A stretch of 35,768 nucleotides of DNA from Candidatus Bathyarchaeota archaeon (GTDB lineage Archaea > Thermoproteota > Bathyarchaeia > Bathyarchaeales > Bathycorpusculaceae): assembly GCA_003151735.1 (NCBI GenBank), contig PLYI01000011.1:1-35768 (forward strand), written 5' to 3'. The stretch's first letter is position 1. Each line of letters opens with the position of its first letter. This document shows, in pieces, positions 20,962 to 26,668 of this stretch. The notes beneath the pieces were generated by a model. It searched no databases. It was not told where the DNA came from and worked only from the letters and a program-made list of their open reading frames with translations. A program made the translations under genes and the position numbers.

Positions 20962-21130
20962 TACCATGACCTTCAATTACCTTATTAAGTGCGTCAATAT
21001 AATCTTTCAACTCTTTGTCTGAAAGTTTCCCGTCGACTGCTTTTCTCAAAACAAGCCAGATTTCTTTTCTCTCATCATCGTTGAATATTTGTTCTTGTTT
21101 TGAATAATTCCAACGGTCAAACTTAGCCAT
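20942..21130 (-). CDS. Small charged helical protein upstream of integrase
   Basis: This 62-residue, highly charged protein (MAKFDRWNYSKQEQIFNDDER...) consists of two predicted helices and overlaps the integrase start. Its place directly upstream of integrase would suit an accessory or excision factor, but no winged-helix or HTH pattern is visible. It is the first gene after the non-coding region. Function unknown. Confidence 0.55.
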   Translation of the reverse strand: MAKFDRWNYSKQEQIFNDDERKEIWLVLRKAVDGKLSDKELKDYIDALNKVIEGHGNAQRRN

Positions 21131-21615
21131 AAAACCTCAATGACAAACTAAACCCATTCTCTACTACTCACATGTAGTACGAGTGTCGCCTTCCTATGAA
21201 CTCACGGGGAGCCTCTGGCCTCTATGACACTCTAAATATTCACCTCAAACCGGCCCGCTTACATGGTAGCTACAACATCGCGGTACATCGTTGGTATGAA
21301 CCTATTTAGAGCATCGTACAATCCAGAGTTACACCTGGCTTTATGGTTGGTCAGGCCAGGAACTCACATGCCCTTTACATCATAGCCTCTATCTAAATAG
21401 AGAATGTCCTACCGAAAAATAAAAATTAACCCCTCACCATTGTGTTCTCTAGTCTCTACGTTGTCGGGACTTACCGACTTCAAAGAAACGATGCTCTGGG
21501 TTTACGGCCCATAGGTTATTAATTTCATTTCTCTGCTCATATTTAAAAGCCCGGCTTAGAGCGAATCCGTTCCTAGTTTTTATTTAACTGAGAAAGCCTT
21601 AGGAAACCTCAGTGC

Positions 21616-21644
21616 TTGACAAATTGATGTAGAAAGGTTATTTC
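21616..21644 (+). promoter_or_regulatory. Possible plus-strand promoter with perfect -35
   Basis: TTGACA (21616-21621) is followed after 17 bases by TATTTC, a poor -10. If active, it would make an RNA of only about 70-75 bases ending at the terminator at 21681-21724, an alternative to one long transcript. Confidence 0.3.
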
Positions 21645-21680
21645 TTGATCAATATTCTCTCGCAGGAATAGAAATATAAG

Positions 21681-21724
21681 CCCTCAGCAGCGGAGTCAAT
21701 ACCAAACTGAGGGTTTTTATTTTT
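21681..21724 (+). terminator. Strong rho-independent terminator on the plus strand
   Basis: CCCTCAG (21681-21687) pairs with CTGAGGG (21707-21713) across a 19-base loop and is followed by TTTTTATTTTT. On the minus strand the stem is followed only by CTTATATTTC, so it is oriented mainly for plus-strand transcription, although no plus-strand protein gene lies upstream. It may also stop some RecT transcripts. Confidence 0.8.
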
Positions 21725-21728
21725 CAGT

Positions 21729-22631
21729 TTAAAAGTCTGTGTTTTTATCAAAATCTTCGTTAAATTCTGGAAATTCTTCTTGATCATCTTCAGATTTGGG
21801 TATAGCAGGCTCCACAGTTTTGCTTTCAAACCCTTTAGCACCTTTTTTATGAACCGTTTTTACTTCTGGTTCATCGCCTTCATCTTCGATAAGTTTTGCA
21901 AGACGTGATGATTTAAGTTTTGGAACCTTAATTTCTTCAGCTTCTTTGATGTTAGAAAATTGATCGTCGGCCTCGATTGTTGCCTGCACGTCTGTTGAAA
22001 CTGGGAGGCGTTTTGATAGTCTACGAATGACGGTTTTCTTTGCCATCTCTTCAAACCATTGGACCCAAGGGCCAGAATCTTTTGACTTGCTGACAGCGCG
22101 GACTTTTTCAATTTCAGCCTTCGACATAACTTCAAGATAAATTCCACCGCCCTTTATTTGAGCGCTACAATAGACGTGAGTTAATTCCCCGCGCTCACCA
22201 CTCATTGCAGGGCCATGTTTCATGTGTGGGCCCACTTCATCAATCCAAAACTTAAACTCATCATTTGAATAAACAACACCTGGATTGAGTGAAAGCAATT
22301 CACCAGAGTTTCTAACCTTTTTAAGAATGCCTGAGACCATGGGCATGTAAACAGCCATAGGCCCGGCCTTCGAGCGAAACACTACAAACGCAGCTTCACG
22401 ACCGTCTGGCAAAAGACCGTCTTGTGCACACTTCACACAAGCCGCGAAAAACGAATTCCTATTTGTTGAAACTAAGTCCGCATTTGTTTGAAGTGAGGTC
22501 ATTAAAACACGAGTAAATTTATCTACCGAAATATGAGACGGCAACGCCTTCTTAAATTCAGGTCCCATCTTTGTGAGAGAATTTCTTAAATCATCGATTG
22601 GAGCCAATGCTTTCGATTTTTCTTTTGACAT
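21729..22631 (-). CDS. RecT-family single-strand annealing protein
   Basis: This 300-residue protein matches RecT. The conserved core includes RVLMTSLQTNADL, NRNSFFAACVKCAQDGLLPDGREAAFV, the PMVSGILKKVRNSGE segment, then GPWVQWFEEMAKKTVIRRLSKRLP. The C-terminal 70 residues are acidic and Lys-rich with low complexity, probably a partner- or SSB-interaction tail. It anneals single strands produced by the exonuclease encoded just upstream, to which it is coupled (TGATG). It serves phage recombination and concatemer formation. Confidence 0.92.
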   Translation of the reverse strand: MSKEKSKALAPIDDLRNSLTKMGPEFKKALPSHISVDKFTRVLMTSLQTNADLVSTNRNSFFAACVKCAQDGLLPDGREAAFVVFRSKAGPMAVYMPMVSGILKKVRNSGELLSLNPGVVYSNDEFKFWIDEVGPHMKHGPAMSGERGELTHVYCSAQIKGGGIYLEVMSKAEIEKVRAVSKSKDSGPWVQWFEEMAKKTVIRRLSKRLPVSTDVQATIEADDQFSNIKEAEEIKVPKLKSSRLAKLIEDEGDEPEVKTVHKKGAKGFESKTVEPAIPKSEDDQEEFPEFNEDFDKNTDF

Positions 22632-23536
22632 CACTTTACCTTCTTAAAAAATGGTTTAAACGCACGATAATCTTTGCGATCATACTCTACGTGTCCGCCT
22701 TTTACGACACCCATCGAGATTGAAAAGTTTTCCCCTATAAGTTTTTCAGCGTCCCCTGCTTTCAAAATAAGTTGGCCCTTGATTTCCTCAAGACTTGTTT
22801 CAATCACTTTTTTATTTGCATTTAGGGCCTGGTATTCATGCATGAGTGAAGTTATTTCACGGTCATTTCTAACGTCCAAAACCGTACCTTCTTTGGCTTG
22901 CGAATAGAGGGCTTTGATTGTGTCTATGTCTCGCGAGAAATCAGGATCAGGGGCTTTGCCGTCAGCGATTGTATTCCAAAATTGTTCAGCTTTCTTTTGA
23001 ATAGCTTTGAAAACCTTATCGTCTGGTTCACGTTTCAAAAGTTTAATGGTATTCCCACCGATTAGAGCCCCTATGTAGGCAAAAGACCGATCGGAAACCA
23101 TGAGCTGATGTTGTAGTTGCATTTCTATGTGGGGAGGGGCTTCTAATTCGCCGTCCTCGACAAGCCAGCCATCTTTGAAAACCAGAGCGTCGACATTCTT
23201 GATTTCAAGGAGGCCTTTTTCTTCAATGGCAAAATCGAAACTAGAGCCAACCCGTAGTTTCTCATCTCGCATATATTCAGGCATCCTACGGACTTTCCAT
23301 TTTTCATCTTCAGCAATACCCTTGGCAATTGAATCCTGAAGTCTGAGGCCCCACGTAGATCGTTCGTTGGCCTCAAAGCCTACCGATAGGCCGTCTTTAT
23401 GGCGGTGCCAAACCTCGAACTCTGTTGAATAAGGTGATATCCCGAAAAGAGCCGAAATCTCAGTTGAGGTTAAGTCTTGTTTTCTGAGCTCAAGCCAATG
23501 GGCCTCGTCTTTGGGTATAATTGAGATCGATTTCAT
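22631..23536 (-). CDS. YqaJ/lambda-exonuclease-type recombination nuclease
   Basis: This 301-residue protein begins DEAHWLELRKQDLTSTEISALFG, the N-terminal helix pattern of YqaJ nucleases. Catalytic residues of the PD-(D/E)xK type fit Asp101 (SSFDFAI), Glu111 and Lys113 (LLEIKNV), followed by HIEMQLQHQLMV. It resects double-stranded ends for the RecT partner encoded next. The family assignment and the nuclease-annealase pair reinforce one another. AAAGGAAG precedes the ATG. Confidence 0.9.
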   Translation of the reverse strand: MKSISIIPKDEAHWLELRKQDLTSTEISALFGISPYSTEFEVWHRHKDGLSVGFEANERSTWGLRLQDSIAKGIAEDEKWKVRRMPEYMRDEKLRVGSSFDFAIEEKGLLEIKNVDALVFKDGWLVEDGELEAPPHIEMQLQHQLMVSDRSFAYIGALIGGNTIKLLKREPDDKVFKAIQKKAEQFWNTIADGKAPDPDFSRDIDTIKALYSQAKEGTVLDVRNDREITSLMHEYQALNANKKVIETSLEEIKGQLILKAGDAEKLIGENFSISMGVVKGGHVEYDRKDYRAFKPFFKKVK

Positions 23537-23558
23537 AACTTCCTTTCAAGTAACTATT

Positions 23559-23861
23559 TCATCTACTTGTGCAATTCATATACCCGGACCCACCAAGGCA
23601 TGTCGTTTGAGTGTGTTGAGGGGTTTGGTAAATAGGGGTTTGAACAGGTTGAGTTTGCACCTGGAACGCCTGTGGATTAGCCATGTACATTTGGCGCCAA
23701 TAAGCGGCTTTTTGCTGTTCATTTCTCCAAACCGATTGAACACAAGCATTTCGAGACGTTTCAGTTTCATATTTATCATCAGGGTCATGGCAAACCTTGT
23801 AAGGGTCTGAAGCACATCCCATTAATAGCGCCATAGTCGAGATAACGAATAACATCTTCAT
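23559..23861 (-). CDS. Phage lipoprotein
   Basis: This 100-residue protein has a lipoprotein signal (MKMLFVISTMALLMGCAS, lipobox LMGC with Cys16). The mature part has further Cys pairs, YWRQMYMANP and a Gln/Thr/Pro-rich C-terminus. A strong ribosome site (AAGGAGAG) is present, and a perfect operator-like palindrome lies just upstream (23879-23897). Phage lipoproteins made early often block superinfection by binding receptors or injection machinery (for example T5 Llp); that role is inferred here. Its place inside a recombination operon is unusual. Confidence 0.75.
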   Translation of the reverse strand: MKMLFVISTMALLMGCASDPYKVCHDPDDKYETETSRNACVQSVWRNEQQKAAYWRQMYMANPQAFQVQTQPVQTPIYQTPQHTQTTCLGGSGYMNCTSR

Positions 23862-24121
23862 TTCTTCTCTCCTTTGTGTGATTCCGTTCTGGAATCACGT
23901 ATAATGAAATTGATAAAATCTACACAGTGATCGTATAAGTCTGGATTCTTAATCGAATAACCTAGGGTCACTTTTTGGCTTATAGCAGAACAATACTTAG
24001 CTGGCATATGGGCCAACATGTCTCTAATCTCGCCCTTAACGAACGTTCGAATGTCCTCACCTGACGTTGGCGTCCTGGTTATAATCAAATCTACCAATTG
24101 GTCTAAGTTCTCGACGGCCAT
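23858..24121 (-). CDS. Small early protein of unknown function
   Basis: This 87-residue helical protein (MAVENLDQLVDLIITRTPTSG...) ends SRTESHKGEKK. Its 3' end contains the operator-like palindrome and overlaps the lipoprotein start. The helices LIKGEIRDMLAHMP-like and DHCVDFINFIIRDS suggest a compact all-alpha fold. No family recognised. Confidence 0.6.
   Translation of the reverse strand: MAVENLDQLVDLIITRTPTSGEDIRTFVKGEIRDMLAHMPAKYCSAISQKVTLGYSIKNPDLYDHCVDFINFIIRDSRTESHKGEKK
23879..23897. promoter_or_regulatory. Perfect palindrome TGATTCC-N5-GGAATCA (operator-like, copy 2)
   Basis: The plus strand reads TGATTCC, GTTCT, GGAATCA, and the arms extend one more base on each side (23878 and 23898). 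It lies about 20 bases before the lipoprotein start. Arms and five-base spacing are the same as at 13648-13666, ten kilobases away. Confidence 0.6.
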
Positions 24122-24124
24122 GAC

Positions 24125-24376
24125 CTACCTGTCCTCTCTTAAATCATTCTTAAACTCTTCTTGAGCGGCGATATCGTCCTGATGAAATTCGTAGGCAAAG
24201 TCGGTAAATTCGGAAACGTTCTCTTCGCAGTAACTCAAATGGTAATTTGAACGTTTTACGAAACGCGGATCTACACCCTTGTTAGCGATAAATAGGTCAA
24301 AGTCCTCTTCATTCTTTTCAATGAAGGCTTCAATACAGTCTGAATCTTCCCAAGGGTCATATTGTTTAAGGCCCAT
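24125..24376 (-). CDS. Small acidic protein
   Basis: This 83-residue protein is strongly acidic (many Asp/Glu, few Lys/Arg), with stretches such as WEDSDCIEAFIEKNEEDFDL and YEFHQDDIAAQEEFKNDL. Such composition is seen in DNA-mimic inhibitors but also in ordinary small phage proteins. GGAGG lies before the ATG. It is the second gene of the early leftward unit, where phage take-over or anti-defence genes are common. Function unknown. Confidence 0.6.
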   Translation of the reverse strand: MGLKQYDPWEDSDCIEAFIEKNEEDFDLFIANKGVDPRFVKRSNYHLSYCEENVSEFTDFAYEFHQDDIAAQEEFKNDLREDR

Positions 24377-24392
24377 ACAAGTACCTCCAAGG

Positions 24393-24527
24393 TCACTTCT
24401 TAAGTTTTTTAGCCACTAACGAAGCAAGAAATTTTCTAACAAGATCGCTCACGTTGCCGATGCCCTTAAGGGATTTATGCAATTCGGCCGGAACTCTAAT
24501 ATTGATTGTTTTATCATTCGTCTTCAT
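24393..24527 (-). CDS. Ribbon-helix-helix (Arc/CopG-type) regulator
   Basis: This 44-residue protein (MKTNDKTINIRVPAELHKSL...) fits the ribbon-helix-helix plan: a short strand (TINIRVP), helix 1 (AELHKSLKGIG) and helix 2 (NVSDLVRKFLASLV). These dimers bind operators through the paired strand. It is the first minus-strand gene at the divergent 24.5 kb region and faces a 10-bp direct repeat (24544-24567), its probable operator. A GGAGG after its stop serves the next gene. Confidence 0.75.
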   Translation of the reverse strand: MKTNDKTINIRVPAELHKSLKGIGNVSDLVRKFLASLVAKKLKK

Positions 24528-24535
24528 ATTATAAG
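24506..24535 (+). promoter_or_regulatory. Possible promoter for the plus-strand small-gene cluster
   Basis: TTGTTT (24506-24511), an 18-base spacer and TATAAG (24530-24535) would start RNA near 24542, immediately before the direct repeat. Support is modest; the element lies partly inside the RHH gene. Confidence 0.35.
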
Positions 24536-24543
24536 AATAACAC

Positions 24544-24567
24544 GTATACACATAAATGTATACACAT
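24544..24567. repeat. Direct repeat GTATACACAT x2 (probable operator)
   Basis: Two exact copies of GTATACACAT (24544-24553 and 24558-24567) are separated by AAAT. The repeat lies between the RHH regulator start and the first plus-strand gene. Tandem sites spaced about one helical turn are typical for RHH proteins, so it is the likely autoregulatory operator. Confidence 0.6.
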
Positions 24568-24583
24568 ATTTTTAGGAGTATTT

Positions 24584-24754
24584 TTGAATAAAATCAACAT
24601 GCTTAACCAGCGGTATCTCACAGAGATTTACGACCGAAGGCAAGCAGATATACGTTTCTTTCAGCAAGTGGGCCTATACGTTTTGAGCTCGGCCCTAGGG
24701 TGTTTGGCGAGCTATCTTTTAACAGTGGGGATATATGGAAGAGTTGAACCTTAA
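24584..24754 (+). CDS. Small membrane protein, first plus-strand gene
   Basis: This 56-residue protein (MNKINMLNQRYLTEIYDRRQ...) starts at a TTG with AGGAG five bases upstream; no ATG is as well placed. It has a charged N-terminal half and one membrane helix (VGLYVLSSALGCLASYLLTV). Its end overlaps the next gene. Function unknown. Confidence 0.6.
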   Translation: MNKINMLNQRYLTEIYDRRQADIRFFQQVGLYVLSSALGCLASYLLTVGIYGRVEP

Positions 24755-24929
24755 TAAACTTTTGGCACAAAATGAGAATTTGCATCGCAAAATACAGAAG
24801 TACCGCGAAATACTTACCCTCTACAGGGTAGCCCTTAAGACATTCGCCAGGAAATATCCTGAGGCAAATAACATGAATGCAGCAGAGAAGGCCCTAGAAT
24901 TTGGCAAGAAACTAGAAAGTTTCCTGTAA
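24735..24929 (+). CDS. Small coiled-coil protein
   Basis: This 64-residue protein (MEELNLNKLLAQNENLHRKI...) shows regular heptad-like leucines and is predicted wholly helical. GGGG lies four bases before the ATG, inside the previous gene. Partner and function unknown. Confidence 0.6.
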   Translation: MEELNLNKLLAQNENLHRKIQKYREILTLYRVALKTFARKYPEANNMNAAEKALEFGKKLESFL

Positions 24930-24947
24930 ACATGCTTTCATTTTGGC

Positions 24948-25115
24948 ATGAGCGATGCGGAGATCCTTAAGAGGATAACCAGAATACTAGAAAAATGGAC
25001 GAGCGACATCGAAGAACTCGCCAAGGAATTGAAATGCATTCCTGTTAAAAGTGAAGAGTCATATAAGATAAGTATTTCAGACAAAGCGAAAGATCATGGA
25101 AGAAAAATCACCTGA
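24948..25115 (+). CDS. Small charged helical protein
   Basis: This 55-residue protein (MSDAEILKRITRILEKWTSD...) contains a helical first half and a Lys-rich end. The ribosome site is weak. It overlaps the next gene by 20 bases, consistent with a packed operon. Confidence 0.5.
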   Translation: MSDAEILKRITRILEKWTSDIEELAKELKCIPVKSEESYKISISDKAKDHGRKIT

Positions 25116-25257
25116 AGAGAAATTGGTAATAGCCGAAAGCCTTCTTAAACAATGTATTAACTATGTCCAGTACCAATATGAAAGGTCGGCCGTAGGTTAT
25201 GGACGTGAAGCTAAAAATCTGATAGAAGCAATCAAGAAATTCATAGGGGAAACATGA
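25096..25257 (+). CDS. Small helical protein
   Basis: This 53-residue protein (MEEKSPEEKLVIAESLLKQC...) has a helical N-terminus, a Tyr/Gln-rich middle (YVQYQYERS) and a second helix. Its stop overlaps the following membrane peptide as ATGA. Confidence 0.5.
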   Translation: MEEKSPEEKLVIAESLLKQCINYVQYQYERSAVGYGREAKNLIEAIKKFIGET

Positions 25258-25343
25258 TAACTTGGGCAGAGTTTTGTCAGTGGGGATTTTGGTCTTTAAT
25301 GGCAATTGTTATGATTGCCATCATTGAGTCGTTTAGACCTTGA
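25254..25343 (+). CDS. 29-residue membrane peptide
   Basis: The peptide MITWAEFCQWGFWSLMAIVM... is a single hydrophobic helix ending ESFRP. It starts at ATGA with the preceding gene and has GGGGA upstream. Tiny membrane peptides are common at the ends of phage early units. Function unknown. Confidence 0.5.
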   Translation: MITWAEFCQWGFWSLMAIVMIAIIESFRP

Positions 25344-25357
25344 AAATGGCCCGTCCC

Positions 25358-25372
25358 TGGGCCCTAGGCCCA
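25358..25372. terminator. Possible hairpin terminator between convergent units
   Basis: TGGGCC, CTA, GGCCCA forms a 6-bp GC-rich hairpin in the 37-base gap between the plus-strand cluster and the end of the late minus-strand operon. No T-run follows on either strand, so it is at best a weak or rho-assisted terminator. Confidence 0.35.
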
Positions 25373-25380
25373 TCCTTGGA

Positions 25381-25800
25381 TTAACAAATCACCAACGTAA
25401 ACTCTTCCACTCCAACTTGAAGGGCCATGAACTTGTCAAAGGCATCTTTCGAATGAGTTATTTCTACGTTTCCAATTCGGTTAAGTCCTATGCCAATGCA
25501 ACCTTCTGACTGAGCGTCAAAATTCAAAACATGGATCAATATCCCAGAGACCGATTGACCCTGGAAATCAGGTACGTTTTGAAGCATGAAAGTAGTGTAG
25601 TTAAGCCTAACAGGAGAATGTCTAATACAGGAGTATGTCCCGACTGCTACTTTTGGTTGCCAAGAGATTTCAGTAGAGTCAACTGGCACAAAAGAATACC
25701 CATGTTCTAGGCTATAAAACATAGTTAAGCCATCTTCTGAAACCATCTCGCCAAAGATGCCTGTGGATAAATAATCTTTTCTAGTAAGAACAAAGTTCAC
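25381..25800 (-). CDS. DUF5675-like protein, possible peptidoglycan-active lysis enzyme
   Basis: This 139-residue protein fits the DUF5675 layout: N-terminal FVLTRKDYLSTGIFGEMV, then AVGTYSCIRHSPVRL, then SGILIHVLNFDAQSEGCIGIG with His90 and Cys101 placed like the catalytic pair of L,D-transpeptidase-fold enzymes. It is the last gene of the late operon, behind holin/spanin candidates, and no other endolysin is present. That makes it the best candidate for the cell-wall enzyme, though DUF5675 activity is not established to my knowledge. GTG start overlapping the upstream stop. Confidence 0.65.
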   Translation of the reverse strand: MNFVLTRKDYLSTGIFGEMVSEDGLTMFYSLEHGYSFVPVDSTEISWQPKVAVGTYSCIRHSPVRLNYTTFMLQNVPDFQGQSVSGILIHVLNFDAQSEGCIGIGLNRIGNVEITHSKDAFDKFMALQVGVEEFTLVIC

Positions 25801-26093
25801 CTGGAATTACCAAGAGTATATCCAAGCACGCCGCCGACAAGAATTGAAATCCCCACCAGCACCCAGTCAAGCTTGTCGTCTTCTTTTCCGATTTGGTCGT
25901 GGCAAGATTTATTCTCTCTGAATGCAATAGCAATCTTTTCGGCGCCGGCCCTATCAGTGGAAAAGAAAGGAGCTCCGCTAGTCGCAGCTAACGGTTTTAG
26001 TTCCTCTGACAAATCAGCTAATGTCTTTGTTGAGCTCATTGTGCAAGTCAGAATCACTAAGAGACTTAACAGAAGCTTCGATATTTTTGTCAT
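25797..26093 (-). CDS. Exported protein with C-terminal membrane helix, possible spanin partner
   Basis: This 98-residue protein has an N-terminal signal segment (KLLLSLLVILTC), a charged middle with a Cys (RENKSCHDQIG) and a C-terminal hydrophobic helix (WVLVGISILVGGVLGYTLG). The Cys17 context resembles a lipobox but has Thr at -1, which is atypical. Its first 80 bases are embedded in the 3' end of the gene for a spanin-like protein in another frame, the arrangement seen for Rz/Rz1 pairs. The function is inferred from that architecture. Confidence 0.55.
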   Translation of the reverse strand: MTKISKLLLSLLVILTCTMSSTKTLADLSEELKPLAATSGAPFFSTDRAGAEKIAIAFRENKSCHDQIGKEDDKLDWVLVGISILVGGVLGYTLGNSR

Positions 26094-26214
26094 CTAACTC
26101 TCTTTTCAAAAGTTCATTTGCAGACTGTACTTGATGCATACGAAACTCAACGAAAAGCCCCCACGCCACGAGACACGCGGCAACAAGGGCCTTCACAATC
26201 CCGTCGATAGACAT
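26014..26214 (-). CDS. Possible inner-membrane spanin (Rz-like)
   Basis: This 66-residue protein has one N-terminal membrane helix (IVKALVAACLVAWGLFV) followed by a charged, coiled-coil-prone stretch (SANELLKRELDDKNIEASVK), the i-spanin plan, although shorter than usual. The start overlaps the previous stop (TAATG), and the next gene begins inside it. Late-operon position among lysis genes supports the call; no specific family match. Confidence 0.5.
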   Translation of the reverse strand: MSIDGIVKALVAACLVAWGLFVEFRMHQVQSANELLKRELDDKNIEASVKSLSDSDLHNELNKDIS

Positions 26215-26462
26215 TAAGAATGCTGCCAGTTAGCAGTTACGATATCGATTAATTTACCGCTGTAATAGGCAAGCTTATTGGACCATGTTAAAGCCACCCA
26301 TTGAGGAGGTATAGGTTGCGTAAGATCCACGCCATCCCATAAAGCAAGTTGAGCACGAAGCGCAACCATACCGGCATTGAAAGAACCTAGTACAAGCAAA
26401 ATAGCTGCAACAGGTCCACCATGAGCAGAAATCCAAACCCAAATAGCTCCACCACTTTTCAT
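26214..26462 (-). CDS. Small membrane protein, holin candidate
   Basis: This 82-residue protein has a hydrophobic stretch at about residues 14-40 (PVAAILLVLGSFNAGMVAL) and a Trp-rich soluble end (PPQWVALTWSNKLAYYSG). It overlaps the upstream membrane protein by ATGA and is followed by spanin-like genes. Holin function is inferred from size, membrane segment and place only. Confidence 0.5.
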   Translation of the reverse strand: MKSGGAIWVWISAHGGPVAAILLVLGSFNAGMVALRAQLALWDGVDLTQPIPPQWVALTWSNKLAYYSGKLIDIVTANWQHS

Positions 26463-26668
26463 AGATTATCCTTTTGTTTAATTTGTTTTTCCAATTCTTC
26501 AACTCTCTCAAATAAAATGCGCATACCTTTTTTTAATCTTGGAACTTCATTCACAGCTTTAACGAATTGCCAAACTAATCCCAGAAATGCGACTACAAGC
26601 GAAGCTGTAATGGCGATCATGACTTGAGAAATAAACTGCATTTGTTGCGTCGTTAGATTAATTAACAC
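26459..26668 (-). CDS. Small membrane protein with coiled coil, holin or lysis candidate
   Basis: This 69-residue protein has an N-terminal membrane helix (ISQVMIAITASLVVAFLGLVW) and a basic coiled-coil tail (RLKKGMRILFERVEELEKQI). This plan resembles haemolysin-XhlA-like or holin-associated proteins. It overlaps the O-antigen ligase-like gene by 11 bases. Which of this and its neighbour is the holin cannot be told from sequence. Confidence 0.5.
   Translation of the reverse strand: MLINLTTQQMQFISQVMIAITASLVVAFLGLVWQFVKAVNEVPRLKKGMRILFERVEELEKQIKQKDNL

Larger units (their letters stand above)
21115..21724 (+). ncRNA. Candidate structured non-coding RNA region (about 600 bases, no gene)
   Basis: This is the only gap of more than 300 bases in the window, with no convincing coding frame. 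It holds nested inverted repeats: CTC-TACTAC/GTAGTA-c-GAG (21159-21183), GAGTGTC/GACACTC (21181-21187 with 21226-21232), a 9-bp stem CTATTTAGA/TCTAAATAG (21302-21310 with 21392-21400) enclosing GAGTT-aca-CCTGGC/GCCAGG-AACTC (21326-21365), GTCGG/CCGAC (21463-21478) and ACTGAG/CTCAGT (21587-21613). It ends in a strong plus-strand terminator (21681-21724). A plausible plus-strand promoter, TTGAAT-16-AATAAT, lies near 21081-21108. attP or an origin could also be here; the strand of the RNA is inferred from the terminator. Confidence 0.5.

Noticed and set aside
21131..21728. attP core or phage origin in the non-coding region
   Set aside because: Location next to integrase is suitable, but no tRNA 3' end copy, arm-site repeats or AT-rich iterons could be identified by eye.
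24510..24540. TATAAT immediately before the RHH start as its promoter
   Set aside because: RNA would begin inside the start codon region and lose the ATG; no suitable -35 is seen.
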